Shown: positions 20,172 to 30,743 of the stretch, in pieces
Layout of the letters: every line of letters starts with the position of its first letter
How positions within the stretch are numbered: position 1 is the first letter of the stretch
Assembly (NCBI GenBank): GCA_021292165.1
Contig: CM037876.1
Coordinates: forward strand, 316,600,776 to 316,664,775
Direction of reading: 5' to 3'
Length of the DNA: 64,000 nt
DNA from: Shinisaurus crocodilurus
Lineage: Eukaryota > Chordata > Lepidosauria > Squamata > Shinisauridae
Translations under genes and position numbers: made by a program
The notes under the pieces: generated by a model
What the model was told of the DNA's origin: nothing
The model's database searches: none
Seen by the model: the letters and a program-made list of their open reading frames with translations, nothing else

Positions 20172-20512
20172 TTCTAAAGGAAGCCTTCTTCTCTCTAATA
20201 GCTTCCTCGACACTGCTCGTTAACCAGGCTGGTGACCTCTTGGACTTGGTACTACCTTTCCTAACCTGTGCGATACATTCTATCTAAGCTTCTGTTATTG
20301 TGGTTTTGAGTAATCTCCAAGTATTTTGAAGGGATTTAACCCTCTTGACCCCCCCCCCCGCAACTTCCTTTTTACCAGTTCCCTCATTTTGGAGAAGTTT
20401 CTTCTTTTGAAGTCAAATGTGACTGTGTTTGACTTCTTTGACAATCTTCCATTTAAATATATATTAAATTTGATAGCATTGTGGTCACTATTTCCAATTG
20501 GTTCCACAATAT

Positions 20513-20686
20513 ACAGGCCTGTGGCTTACGCTGGCTCAGCTTGTCTGAGTGTGGAAAGCTAAGCAGGGTCAAGCCTGGTTATTACTTGGATGGGAGACCC
20601 CTCCTCTAGTTTCCTGCATTGAGCAGGGGGTTGGACTCGATGGCCTTGTAGGCCCCTTCCAACTCTATGACCTATGAATCTATGAT
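20513..20686 (+). mobile_element. 5S-rRNA-derived SINE with CR1-like tail (plus)
   Basis: Full-length member: 'acaggcctgtggcttacgct', 5S blocks 'gctaagcagggtcaagcctg' and 'acttggatgggagacc', CR1-like tail and terminal 'ctatgaatctatga'. Inserted in the decayed CR1 just upstream of its endonuclease SDH box. Confidence 0.88.
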
Positions 20687-20892
20687 TTTGACATAGAAAA
20701 TCCTTAGTGGTTTGGGTCCAGCATAACACGATGAGATCCAGGGTGAGATGCCTGGTCTATGGTGTGGAGCTCAGGCATGGGGGGTGTATGTGGTGGGACA
20801 GGTTCACATCTCCACACAGATGATATTAAGTCAAATTAAATGTAAGGAAAAAATGGATCAGCAGTCATCATGAATAAAAGGTGATGCTTGAT

Positions 20893-21065
20893 ACAGGCCT
20901 GTGGCTCATGCTGGCTCAGCTTGTCTGAGCGTGGAAAGCTAAGCAGGGTCAGGCCTGGTGATTCCTTGGATGGGAGACCCCTCCTCTAGTTTCCTGCATT
21001 GAGCAGGGGGTTGGACTCGATAGCCTTGTAGGCTCCTTCCAACTCTATAGATCTATGAAATCTAT
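20893..21065 (+). mobile_element. 5S-rRNA-derived SINE with CR1-like tail (plus)
   Basis: Second full-length member in the same CR1 relic, 207 bp downstream of the previous one and in the same orientation. 5S blocks intact apart from 'gattccttggatgggag'. The CR1 endonuclease relic resumes immediately after it. Confidence 0.88.
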
Positions 21066-21329
21066 GTTTACATCTCGTACTAGGTCCTGGGCAACACCAC
21101 TTAGGATTAAATCCAGGGTTGCCTTCCCTCTGGTCAGTTCCATGACCAAGTGTTCTAGGGCACAGTCATTTAGGACATCGAGAAATTTAACCTCTTTGTC
21201 ATGACTGGAACATGCATTCATCCAGTCAGTGTGGGGGTAATTAAAGTCACCCATTATTACAACACTTCCTCGTTTGGAGGCCTCCCTGATTTTGTTTTCC
21301 ACCTCAATCTTATGCTTTCCAAGTAAGTG

Positions 21330-22005
21330 AGTATAAGACTGCAGCCCTTTCCCTCTACCTCCCTCTCTCTCTCTCTTTCTTTCATTCTTGCAAAAGCAGG
21401 AGCAAAAGAACGGCAGCATATGTGATGGGGCCAAAAGAAATCTACTCAGAAATGAAACCGTAAGCCCCATAGGCAGATTGCTCTGTGTCTTGCTCTCCCA
21501 TTAGATTAATATAAATAGAAACACCCTCTTCCCCTGCTGTACTGAGCTTCCCAGTGGCAACCACCAGAGCGAACAAAAACAGTCGAATTCCATCATTTCC
21601 ATATGCCTGCTTCGGTGTGGAACAGCCTAACCACAGGGCATGTCGTGGAGGCATAATCAGGAGGTTACCGAGCAGGCTTTTAATCTTGTTTTTACTTGCT
21701 GTGAGGCAAGGCTAGCTCAAACCATTAAAATGCTCAGTTATATTGGGTCTGTAAGACAGTCTTCATGTTCAAGGCAGTGTCATGTAACAAGGAAGTGTGT
21801 TCCTTAACCTACTACAAGAGCTGAGGATGTCTTAGCTTTCTCACTGTCGCAATGTATTTTCATAGATGAGAGTTTCAGCTGCTGGGCAGTATGGAAAAGT
21901 AATTTTAAAAAATAAAAATAAGGCTGCAATTGAAACCTGCATGGGCCCTTCAGGATCAATGCAGGATGTCTCCAGTTGTATTTGGATCCTGTTGCTGTTG
22001 TTTCA
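21330..22005. other. Single-copy-looking DNA, no gene recognised
   Basis: Contains a short CT-rich run near 21,358-21,378. No domain-bearing frame. The CR1 endonuclease relic fades out at the left edge. Confidence 0.4.
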
Positions 22006-22009
22006 ATGT

Positions 22010-22560
22010 ATGAGTAACCCTTTAGCCAAAGATCTCAGGGTGACATACATAATAAAAGCAAATGCAATAAAACAGGGATAAAAAAAAAGTAAGATGACAA
22101 TTAAAACACCAACACCAACTAAAAGCAGCAACAATAATTTAAAATAATTTCAAAGAGGTAAATATTCAAGCAGCTAAAAGATGGAAAAATGATTTTAAAA
22201 TGCAGGATGAAACATAGTAATAGAAATAACACAAATGGCAGTTAAAATTATTTTTAAATGCCTTATAATACAAAGGTATTCGCCTGGCACCAAAAACTCA
22301 ACAAAGCAGATTCCAGGGCCAGGCAGACCTTTCTTGGGAGGGCATTTTACAATTTGGGGGCCACCACAGGAAAGGACCGCTCTCAAGCAGCCCCCCAACA
22401 AATCTCAGTATGTGTGGGCACTTGGATCAGGGCCTCTGATGATGATCTCAGGGCAATGGCAGGGAAGTATGGGAAGAGGCAATCCTTTAAATACTGTGGC
22501 CCCAAGCTGTAAAGGGCTTTATAGGTTAACAACAGCACCTTGAATTGTGACCAGAAATGA
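22010..22560 (-). mobile_element. L2-related LINE 3' end, old (minus)
   Basis: In reverse it has the typical order of an L2-like C-terminus and 3' UTR: 'ttacaatttgggggccacca' (the LWN..P region), 'gcctggcaccaaaaactcaa' and 'ccccaagctgtaaagggctt', ending with a 'gccctttagc'-type 3' end at 22,016. Too decayed for an open frame. Confidence 0.6.
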
Positions 22561-22734
22561 ACTGGGGGCCATGTACAAGGCTCCTAGTACAACCAGTATG
22601 AACTGTCTTGCAAGAAAAGATTGCCTTTCTCCTGGGATGGGTGAACAAGCAATTTTGGCAATCACTCAAATTCTCCAAACACCAATTTGATGATGCTCGT
22701 CTCAGCTGATTTCCTACATTCATTTGCATGCTTT

Positions 22735-22872
22735 TTCCGTTTCAGTTGAACAGGAAAAGTGCACATTTTGAATGGGGAAAATGTGCATTTTCAAAAGAGA
22801 AAGAGCTCACCCGAAATACTTTTCTCTCCCCTGGCTTGAGTAAAGCATAAAAATGTGCATTTTTTTCAAATG
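22735..22872. repeat. Degenerate 'gtgcattttc' repeat
   Basis: 'aaagtgcacattttgaatgg' and 'aaatgtgcattttcaaaaga' belong to the same old dispersed family as 6.3-7.0 and 16.9-17.2 kb. It abuts an L2 tail. Confidence 0.5.
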
Positions 22873-23020
22873 GTGGGTTAAGAAAGATTTTAAAATTTTA
22901 TAGTGTTTTAAATGTATTTTATATTTTATCATGTTGTACATTGCCCAGAGTGGCCGGTTTGCCGGCCAGATGGGCGATTCATAAATACAACAAACAAACA
23001 AACAAATAAATAAATAAAAA
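22873..23020 (+). mobile_element. L2 LINE 3' UTR (plus)
   Basis: 'gtacattgcccagagtggcc', 'gccggccagatgggcgattc', then an (AAAC)/(AAAT)n tail. Non-coding 3' end only. Confidence 0.82.
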
Positions 23021-23428
23021 TGCGAACACATGCAGTGGAGGCTGGGTGACTCCTATTTTGGTGGGGCTCCTAATCCATTGCAGCTTTTATTTGGAGCTTT
23101 ATAGGTGCTCCATGGTGGTGATCATATGTCGGGAATGGAGTTCAACACCATGGGTAGCTCCTATAAGACTCGAACAAAAATATGCAATGGGTTAGGAGCC
23201 CCACCGAAACGGAGTCACCCAGCCTCCCCTTGAACACATGTCCAGGAATTTGCACGCATTTTCAGAGAACATGCTCTCCTGCTCACATTCGGGGTTCTAA
23301 TCACCGCATGCCTGTATGGTTTGTCAACATCAACAAAATTCTCGCGCATCCCGATCCTCCACTGGGTAGAAGGTTATTGACTGAGGCCTTTCTGAAACTG
23401 GATCTGAGCTGCTCCACTTCCCCAGTTT

Positions 23429-24124
23429 CAGGGATGTTGAAGAGTCCTTGGTCTCCAGTCACGAGTCGAGTCACGAGTCTTTGGACCCGAGTCTCGAGTC
23501 CGAGTCCGAGTCCTTGGTCCAAAATGGTGACTCACGACGAGTCCCGAGTCACTCCCAAAGCTGACTCCACGAGTCCCTATTAAAACCAATGGGTTTTTTC
23601 CCCCAACAAAATAAGGCTACTTCAGATGTGTGGCTTAAATAAATTCTAGGCACAAGTGTGCCTTTTTATCTCAAAACTCTGCCACTGATTTTGGCAAGAA
23701 CAGACCAGGCAGACAAACCCAAAATAACCAGGTGGGCAGAGGAGGCAGGGAACCCCAAAGCAGGCAGGCAGAGGCCTTTGTCTTGGACAATTCAAACTGT
23801 GGAACTGGTTAAGAAGAGACCAGGCAGGCAGAGGAGGCTGGGAACCCCAGACAGGCAGGCAGAGGCAGCCAAACCCAAAATGTCTGAAAGGTTGCATTTT
23901 AGGAAAATGATTTTAAAAAATAAACTTGGATTGTTACTGCAACTAGGTCCAGACAGCACCTGCAGGTGGCATCAAGCAGGGATGTTGACGAGTCCTTGGT
24001 CTCGAGTCCCGAGTCGAGTCTCGTGTCCCATTAAAAATATTGGGACTCGGTCCGACTCACGAGTCATAGGGGGGACTCGGTCCAACTCATGAGTCGAGTC
24101 CTCGAGTCCAAGTCCCCATCCCTG
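23429..24124 (+). mobile_element. GAGTC-rich composite hAT-type element, copy 1
   Basis: A 696-bp element with ends CAGGGATG and CATCCCTG and an exact 8-bp TSD 'cccagttt' (23,421-23,428 and 24,125-24,132). The first about 150 bp and last about 150 bp are packed with GAGTC/GACTC words. The centre carries a (caggcagg)-type purine-rich segment. A second CAGGGATGTTGACGAGTCC start lies inside at 23,977, so the right 148 bp forms an end-bounded unit of its own. No transposase is encoded. Confidence 0.9.
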
Positions 24125-24132
24125 CCCAGTTT

Positions 24133-25840
24133 TCACAGTGTCACATATCAGAAGCAGGAAGCAGGAAGAAGGCTCCAGGCTGCAAGGGGGGAACTGTTAA
24201 GGAAGGCCTCTAGGCTCCGTCATGCTCTCAGTGATTACATCGGATGTGTGATGGGGCCTAGAGACCATTTCCAGACCTGATCTGCCCCTTTTCAGAGTCT
24301 GCAGCCCTGTCACAGAAAGGGGGAAGGGGCAAAAGGATGAGACCCTCTGTTTTTTCCCCAAAGCGCCAACTGAGCTGAATGCAGGGGGGTGCATGCTACA
24401 AAAACTCCCTAGCATTTATGTAGCACTACTTTGATGTCCAAAGTACTTCCCATACATGACCTCAGTAATCCTTAAAAGAGCCCATCAGAACGAGAAAAGT
24501 TGTAATGTGTGCAGACCCTTGGTTCAAGATCCAAAGATGCAAGAAGATACATGGAAGCGGCTATGGGGCTAGTCCATGCTTTTCAGTGCTCGGTGCTGTA
24601 CACTCCACCAGCAGCAGGAGGCAAGCTGTTGGGTTTTGCAGGTGCCAGCTGCAATTTCCAACTCACGTGGAACCAAGCACATTCAAAGAGCCGTTCCCTG
24701 TGGGCTGCTTCCATGACAGCTGCCAAGCCTGAATAACCGTACGCAATATTTGATGGCCTCTAATCTTGTGTTGCAGCCCAAATATTTACTAGACTCAAGT
24801 CTGTGCTGAGCCTGAGCAGCTGTTCTATTCACAACTTTCTTCTCAAAAGAGAGACTTGTAGAATGTGACCTGTAAGCAAAACAGCACATATATGACGGAG
24901 GCCAGCACATCGGTGAACTTTTCAGCATTTTATGATCAGATAATCAAAATCCCAAACTAGACATGGTTGTCTGTTATGCACTCAGATCAGCTGCATGATG
25001 AAGCACAGCTAGCAAGACAATTTGGTATGAAGCGCAGCTATTGAATGCTGGTATTATTACTGCCAATCAAAGGTATCCTTTTATAATTGAAGGAGCTGTT
25101 TACTAAGAAATGTTCAAGAAACATATTGCATTAAAGAAATTGTCAAGTATGTTTGCAGGGAACCACCCCACCCCAATTTCCTGTGAGAAACCCGATTCCA
25201 GCCCGCATCCAGTTAAGGACAGCAAAACTGTCGCATGCTCTGGGCAAGTCTGTCTCTTTTTTTTTAACCAATGAACCTGATATGAACCTGATGTATACTG
25301 AGTCAGGCGATCATGGCCTAATAAACACACACACCCTTTCCATCGCTGACAAGTAGGTATTGACTTTTACCCAGGCACATCATTAAACATCCAAAGCAAG
25401 CCTCACGACAGAGCCATTCCGGACATTTGACAAGAAATCTCAAGGAATGCCAGGGCTTCTATCAACGGCCAAATCTCCTCCTCCTTTCCCAGAAAAAAAT
25501 TAAGTGAAGAATCAGCTAGAACTCCCCAAAACCTGTCCTTGAATTGATTTGGAAATTACACAGGTACTTCCTTCTCAAAATGGGAAGAACACTGTTGTGT
25601 TTGTGGGGGGGGGGGAGCACGAGAGAGGTAGCCGAGCATAAAAGGACTGGGATAAGGGATAAACTGCATGCTACATTAAATGCAGATGATCATAAGTATT
25701 TGTTTTACTTTTGTGTAAATGCGTGGGGCCCTGATCTGGATCGGAACCGCTGTGCACAAATACGGGTGTGAAACCTTCCCACCCAGTGACTTTTCTCCTT
25801 TAAATTCACACACACACATGAGCACAGGGGCTTAAGGGGG
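24133..25840. other. Single-copy-looking DNA, no gene recognised
   Basis: Long stretch without a recognisable repeat. A G-run sits at 25,605-25,616 and a CA run near 25,808. Frames of up to 81 codons have no domain. Nothing more can be supported. Confidence 0.4.
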
Positions 25841-25849
25841 GGAAACCTA

Positions 25850-26017
25850 CAGTATTTTTCCATGTATAAGACTATACTTTTTCCTAAAATAATTAGACTA
25901 AAAATTGAAGTTCATCTTATACACGGAAGTAAGCCGAGGAGAGAACCGTGCGGTTGCGAAACTGCCCAGTGGGGGGCGTCTTATACATGGGGGCGTCTTA
26001 TAGACGGAAAAATACGG
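25850..26017. mobile_element. Mariner/Tc1-type MITE
   Basis: A 168-bp element flanked by TA dinucleotides. The left end 'cagtatttttccatgtataa' and the reverse of the right end, 'ccgtatttttccgtctataa', form terminal inverted repeats of about 24 bp. The internal 'gtcttatacatgggggcgtc' is characteristic of this widespread vertebrate family. Non-autonomous. Confidence 0.82.
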
Positions 26018-26572
26018 TACTTTGTCGCCAACTGATTTTTCCCCTTACTTAAGCCCGCACATGGTGAGTGTGTGTATGGATTTAAAGCGGGGAAGTGGCT
26101 GGGTGGGAAGGTTTACCCCCCCTACCCACACACAGTGGTCCGGATCAGGGCCCTGCATGCTTACATGAAAGTAAAAGGAAAAGTGATGATCCCCTACCTG
26201 CTATGCATTGAACATTGCATGGAGTTTAGCTCTTGTTGGAACAATGTGCACTTTTTTCCCCATTTGAGGTGGGAAACCAAAATGGGAGAGTGACTGAGCC
26301 AAAATGAGCTTCGAAGTGAATTTCAGAGAATTTCGGTGAGCTCAAAAACAGCTGCTTCTCCCATCTCTAGGCCGCTTAGCTTCCAATTTCCTGGCTTTGT
26401 GGAGCTCGTGCCAGCACGAGATAGCCTTACCTCTGCTCGTAAACTGGCAGGATTTTTCATCATTGAATATAACATATGGATTTGACAAACTGATATCTGA
26501 GAAGGAAAACACTCATAAACAACAACAACAACCACAGCCACCAGGTAGGTTCTGGCCTGCTTGTACTGGTTC

Positions 26573-27085
26573 TGGCCCACTTGCACTGGCTGCCTGTATG
26601 CTTCCGAGCCCAATTCAAGGTGCTGGTCTCAACCTTTAAAGCCCTACATGGTTTGAGACCACAATACTTGACGGAACGCCTCTCCCAACCACAATCTACC
26701 TGGACACAACGCTCAGCATCTGGGGCCTTCCTCCGGTTGTCACCTCTGAGGGAGGCTCAGAGAGCAGGGGCCAGAGGGAGGGCCTTCTCTGTGGTAGTCC
26801 CCCAACTCTGGAACAAGCTCCCCCCTGAGGCCCGCCTGGCGCCAACTCTACAATCTTTTCGGCGCCAGGTTAAGACTTCCCTCTATGCTGAAGCTTTTAA
26901 CAACTCTACATAGTGCACAGTGGGGTGGTTATTTTTTAATCTTTTATGGGTCACGTTGCATTAATTTGTTTTAGCTTTTTGTGTAATTTTAAACTTGGTT
27001 TTAAATTTTTATAATGTTTTTTATTGTGTATATTTTATATTGTATTATGTCTTTTATTGATTGTTGTAAACTGCCCAGAGAGCTT
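26573..27085 (+). pseudogene. L2-related LINE C-terminus and 3' UTR (plus)
   Basis: An open frame at 26,581-26,913 encodes the L2-type C-terminus in an unbroken 110-residue run (HWLPVCFRAQFKVLVSTFKA, LHGLRPQYLTERLSQPQS, RAGARGRAFSVVVPQLWNKL, LQSFRRQVKTSLYAEAFN). It is clearly diverged from the 27.6-kb L2 copy, so it is a separate subfamily. The 3' UTR ends 'tgtaaactgcccagagagct', followed by a trinucleotide tail. 5' truncated. Confidence 0.82.
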
Positions 27086-27090
27086 AGGCA

Positions 27091-27151
27091 GTTGTTGTTG
27101 TTGTTGTTGTTGTTGTTGTTATTGTTGTTGTTATTATTGTTGTTGTTATTA

Positions 27152-27190
<39 letters not shown>

Positions 27191-27200
27191 ACAACAACAT
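27091..27200. repeat. (TTG)n(TTA)n(ATC)n compound microsatellite
   Basis: About 110 bp of TTG, TTA and TTATCA-type units at the 3' end of the L2-related LINE. It yields artefactual poly-Leu, poly-Asn and poly-Tyr frames. Confidence 0.92.
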
Positions 27201-27733
27201 TCGGGTGTGGGCTCCCTGCTGAATGTGGTGGCAAACTGGGATTCCTTGCGGTGTGATGTGCAAAGTGGCCCTGCCTGGCCTTGTTTAGGGCCCTTCTCAG
27301 AGGTCACTCGAGCAGTGGGGGAGCACCGTCACAGCAGGAGGCTCCTGGCCCAGCTGAGATGCACTGGTTAGGTTTTGGGTCCATGATACAGCTTCAGTCA
27401 CACCTAGATGGCCCTGCATGGAGCTCCTGGCTAGGGGTGGCCAGATCAGTTTATTCCCAGACCAGTCCACGTCACTTCTGCATGTGTTCACCCCCGAGTC
27501 CCGTCTGCCCTGCCTCCGCATTAATCATCTGCCATTATAAGAAAAGGAAAATATCTGCATGAAGTTTTCATTTGAGCATATCTCTTATTTATTTATTTAT
27601 TTATTTATTACATTTATCAATCGCCCATCTGGCCGGTCACCCGGCCACCCTGGGCGATGTACAATTAAAATACAACAAAACAACACAATAAAATATAATA
27701 ATTAAAACAATATAAAAAATTCTCATTAAAAAC

Positions 27734-29566
27734 CTAACCCACCCCATATTCCCGCCTGAACAGCCATGTTTTTAATGCACGGCGGAAGCTCATCACGGAG
27801 GGGGCATGGCGAAGGTCACTAGGGAGGGAGTTCCATAATGTGGGGGCCGCCACAGAGAAGGCCCTCTTCCTAGTCCCCACCGGCCTGGCTGCTCTGGCTG
27901 ATGGGATAAGGAGAAGGCCGTCCGTGGCAGACCTTGTTGAGCGGCCTACTTGATGTTGCTGGAGGCGCTCATTGAGATAAGCTGGGCCGGAGCCGTGTAG
28001 GGTTTTAAAGGTCAAAACCAACACCTTGAATTCGGCTCGGCAAGCAACTGGTAGCCAGTGCAACTCATTAAGCACTGGCGTGATGTGATCACGCCGGCGG
28101 CTGCCCTTAATCAGGCGAGCCGCCGCGTTCTGTACCAGCTGAAGCTTCCGGACCGTCTTCAAGGGTAACCCCACATAGAGCACATTACAGTAGTCTAGGC
28201 GAGAGGAGACCAAGGCATGAACCACTGATGGGAGCAGGTGATTAGGAAGGTAGGGGCGCAGCTGCCGTATCAGATGGAGTTGATACAGCGCCGCCCGGCT
28301 CACAGCTGACACCTGAACCTCCATGGACAGCTGGGAGTCTAGAATGACCCCCAAGCTGCGGACCTGGTCCTTCAGGGGTAGATGTACCCCATTCAGCACC
28401 AGGTCAACATCCCCTAACCTTCCCTTGTCCCCCACCAGAAGTACCTCGGTCTTGTCGGGGTTCAGTTTCAGCATGTTCCTTCCCATCCAGCCAGCCACTG
28501 ACTCCAGGCACTTGGACAGGGTCTCAACGGCCAACCTCGGTGAGGACTTAAAACAGAGGTAGAGCTGCGTGTCATCCGCATACTGATGACACTGCACCCC
28601 AAACCTCCTGATGATAGCTCCCAGCGGCTTGAGGTAGATGTTGAATAACATCGGGGAGAGGATGGAACCCTGCGGCACTCCACAAGTGAGCAGCCGAGGG
28701 TCCGAAGCCTCCTCCCCGAGAACTACCCTCTGATACCTTCCAGAGAGGAAGGACCGGAACCACTGCAATACAGTGCCTCCCAAGCCCAACCCCTCCAGAC
28801 GGTCCAGGAGGATACCGTGGTCAACGGTATCAAAAGCCGCTGAGAGATCGAGGAGGACTAGAAAGGAGCATTCGCCCCTATCCAAAGCCCTCCTCATATC
28901 ATCCACCAAGGCGACCAAGGCCGTCTCCGTCCCATGTCCAGACCTGAAGCCCGACTGGCACGGATCCAAATAATCGGCTTCATCCAAGTGTGCCTTCAAC
29001 TGAGCACCCACCACCCGCTCGATCACCTTGCCCAGAAATGGTAACTTGGAGACTGGGCGAAAGTTGTTTAAATCCTGGGGATCCAAGGAGGGCTTCTTTA
29101 GAAGCGGTCTTATTACTGCCTCCTTGAGGGCTGATGGCATCACTCCCTCCTCGAGGGAGGCATTCACCACCGCCTTGATCCCCTCACCCAGTCTCTCCCT
29201 GCAGCTCATGATGAGCCAGGACGGCCAAGGGTCAAGCAAGCAGGTGGTCGGCCTCACAGATGAAAGCACCTTGTCCACTTCATCAGAAGGAAGAAGCCGA
29301 AACCGATCCCACAAAACCGGTCTGCCATTGGCCTCCTCCCGCTCACTCCCTATGTCCACGACGTATGATATCCCACTCCTAATCCGATCGATTTTATCTG
29401 TGAAGTGCTTCGCTAAAGCCTCACAGGAGGCTTTTGACTGTTCCAGTGGATCTGGAGCGACTGGACCGACCAGACTCCGGACCACTTGGAACAGCCTCCT
29501 GGGGCAGCACTCTGCAGACGCAATGGAGGCAGCATAGAAATTCTTTTTTGCTGCCTTCACCGCCAC
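27734..29566 (-). pseudogene. L2 reverse transcriptase and C-terminal domain
   Basis: An open run of 610 codons encoding a target-primed reverse transcriptase of a non-LTR retrotransposon. Motifs: FRPVSKLPFLGKVIERVV (residues 169-186), LLDLSAAFDTVDHGILL (238-254, first catalytic Asp region), CGVPQGSILSPMLFNIYL (295-312), YADDTQLYL (329-337, catalytic Asp pair intact). It ends with the L2 C-terminal domain ([40 protein letters not shown]) and stops at 27,734. The frame is open upstream of the quoted first codon up to TGA 29,630, so the start is not a real initiation site. All RT motifs look intact. The element lacks its 5' end and has the one stop, so it is annotated as a pseudogene. Confidence 0.92.
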
Positions 29567-29629
29567 CCGGTAGGCTGAAGATGCAGCTCTAACCCGTGTT
29601 CGATCGTCTTCGGAGCGGGAATTTTGCCA

Positions 29630-30238
29630 TCAGCGCTCTAGCCTTCTCACCTCTTGTTTCAGAGCTCGCAGCGACGGAGTGAACCATGGCGCCGCGCGAG
29701 CTCTGTTTAGGCGAAGAGGGCGCTTCGGGGCAACTTGGTCTAATGCCCTGGTGATTGCAGCATTCCAGTCATTCACCAGGGTCTCAACCGAGCTACCGTT
29801 TGTGTGCTCCAATTCCCCAAGCGCGTTCAGGAATCCATCTGGATCCATAAGACGCCTGGGGCGGACCATCCTAATAGGTCCCTCACCCCTGCAGAGGGGT
29901 TGTGGCACCGAGAAATCCAACCCCACCAGATAGTGATCTGACCATGACAAGGGGGTGGTGGATATACCCCCGATTTCCAGATCATTTCCCCCCTCTCCGG
30001 AAACAAAAACCAAGTCCAGTGCATGACCGGCTACATGGGTAGGTCCAGTTAATACAGGGTGCAGCTCCCAGGAAGCCATGGTCTCCATAAAGTCCCGAGG
30101 TGCCCCAGTGAGGGAAGCCCCCGAATGCACGTTGAAGTCCCCCAGCACCACTAGCCTGGGGGACAACACACACACATCGGAGACCACCTCCAGCACCTCG
30201 GCCAGGGAGTCTGTCATGCAGCGGGGTGGACGGTACAC
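29630..30238 (-). pseudogene. L2 apurinic-type endonuclease, C-terminal part
   Basis: 202 codons in the same frame as the downstream RT. Residues 28-40 (RLVVLGDFNVHSG) hold the GDFN catalytic motif, about residue 75 has LDLVF, and about residue 100 has WSDHYLVGLD with the catalytic SDH. These are the last motifs of the APE-like endonuclease used by L2 and CR1 LINEs to nick target DNA. The N-terminal motifs are missing because the copy is 5' truncated at about 30,250. The frame ends at TGA 29,630; without that codon it would continue into RT. Confidence 0.88.
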
Positions 30239-30346
30239 GAGCAGAATCCCCAGCAGAATCTTAAATGTATTCCCTCTGAAAACGCATATTTTAAAAGGTA
30301 CTTTAATTTTAATTTTGCGGTTGGGGGGAGAGCTGCATCAAAGCTG

Positions 30347-30402
30347 GTTGCCGGCCAGATGGGCGATAAATAAATATAAATAAATAAATAAAATAAAACA
30401 AA
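30347..30402 (+). mobile_element. L2 LINE 3' tail fragment (plus)
   Basis: 'ttgccggccagatgggcgat' plus an (AAAT)n tail. It lies 97 bp from the truncated 5' end of the big minus-strand L2, in opposite orientation. Confidence 0.8.
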
Positions 30403-30552
30403 ACAAAGCATTTTGAAGTGCAAAACCCAGTGGTTAACTAAGTTCTAGTTTGCACGGTAGCCTGGGAAGTGAGGATCAGGTCAGTTTGTACTGGAATTCT
30501 AAAAAAAAGGTCAAAATCTTCAACCATCCCTACAGTCTTTACATGAGGCTTC

Positions 30553-30690
30553 CACACCTAGCGCCCTTCAGATGTTTTGGACTACAACTCCCAGAATTCC
30601 TCACTATTGCCTAGGCTGGCTGAGGCTAGTGGGAGTTGAGGTCCAAAAGATCTGGAGGGCACCAGGTTGGAGAAGGTTGCTCTACACACA
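30553..30690. mobile_element. hAT MITE family E (foldback)
   Basis: The left arm 'gcgcccttcagatgttttgg', 'actacaactcccagaattcc' pairs with the right arm 'gtgggagttgaggtccaaaa', 'gatctggagggcaccaggtt', ending 'ggagaaggttgct'. TSD not resolved. Confidence 0.7.
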
Positions 30691-30743
30691 TTCTAAGAAT
30701 ACACATACTTGGGCCGAGCAGCCTGTCGCCGTGGTGGCATGGC

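Larger units (their letters stand above)
18535..21320 (-). pseudogene. Decayed CR1-clade LINE (minus), multiply interrupted
   Basis: Reading the minus strand from 21,320 gives an endonuclease relic (GDFNYPHTDW near 21,240; PIGNSDHNAIKFNIYLNG at about 20,500). A linker follows, with EITEKLNEFFSSVFTVEDTG near 19,860. The sequence then jumps within a few codons to NFKYNLMGSELAVTDQER, which normally lies after the catalytic RT, so the RT core is deleted. The C-terminus (18,987-18,715: MIEVYKMMPGVEEADRE, MKPIGGRFRTEKRKGF, DGFKRRLDRFLEEKAINGY) and the 3' UTR follow to 18,535. Later insertions sit at 19,194-19,596, 20,099-20,171, 20,513-20,686 and 20,893-21,065. Non-functional. Confidence 0.85.
27583..30250 (-). 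mobile_element. L2-clade LINE, best-preserved copy (minus)
   Basis: About 2.67 kb. From the 5'-truncated end at 30,250 it encodes part of an endonuclease, then reverse transcriptase and C-terminal domain, then a short 3' UTR ending 'ggccagatgggcgattgat' (reverse of 27,615-27,640) and a (TAAA)n tail at 27,583-27,612. Endonuclease and RT share one frame, interrupted by a single TGA at 29,630-29,632. No frameshifts, so this is a young insertion. It is the reference for the fragments at 5.0-6.2, 13.4 and 36.5-37.2 kb. Confidence 0.92.

Noticed and set aside
27001..27371. Poly-Asn, poly-Leu and poly-Tyr frames
   Set aside because: Translation of the TTG/TTA/ATC microsatellite at the end of a LINE.
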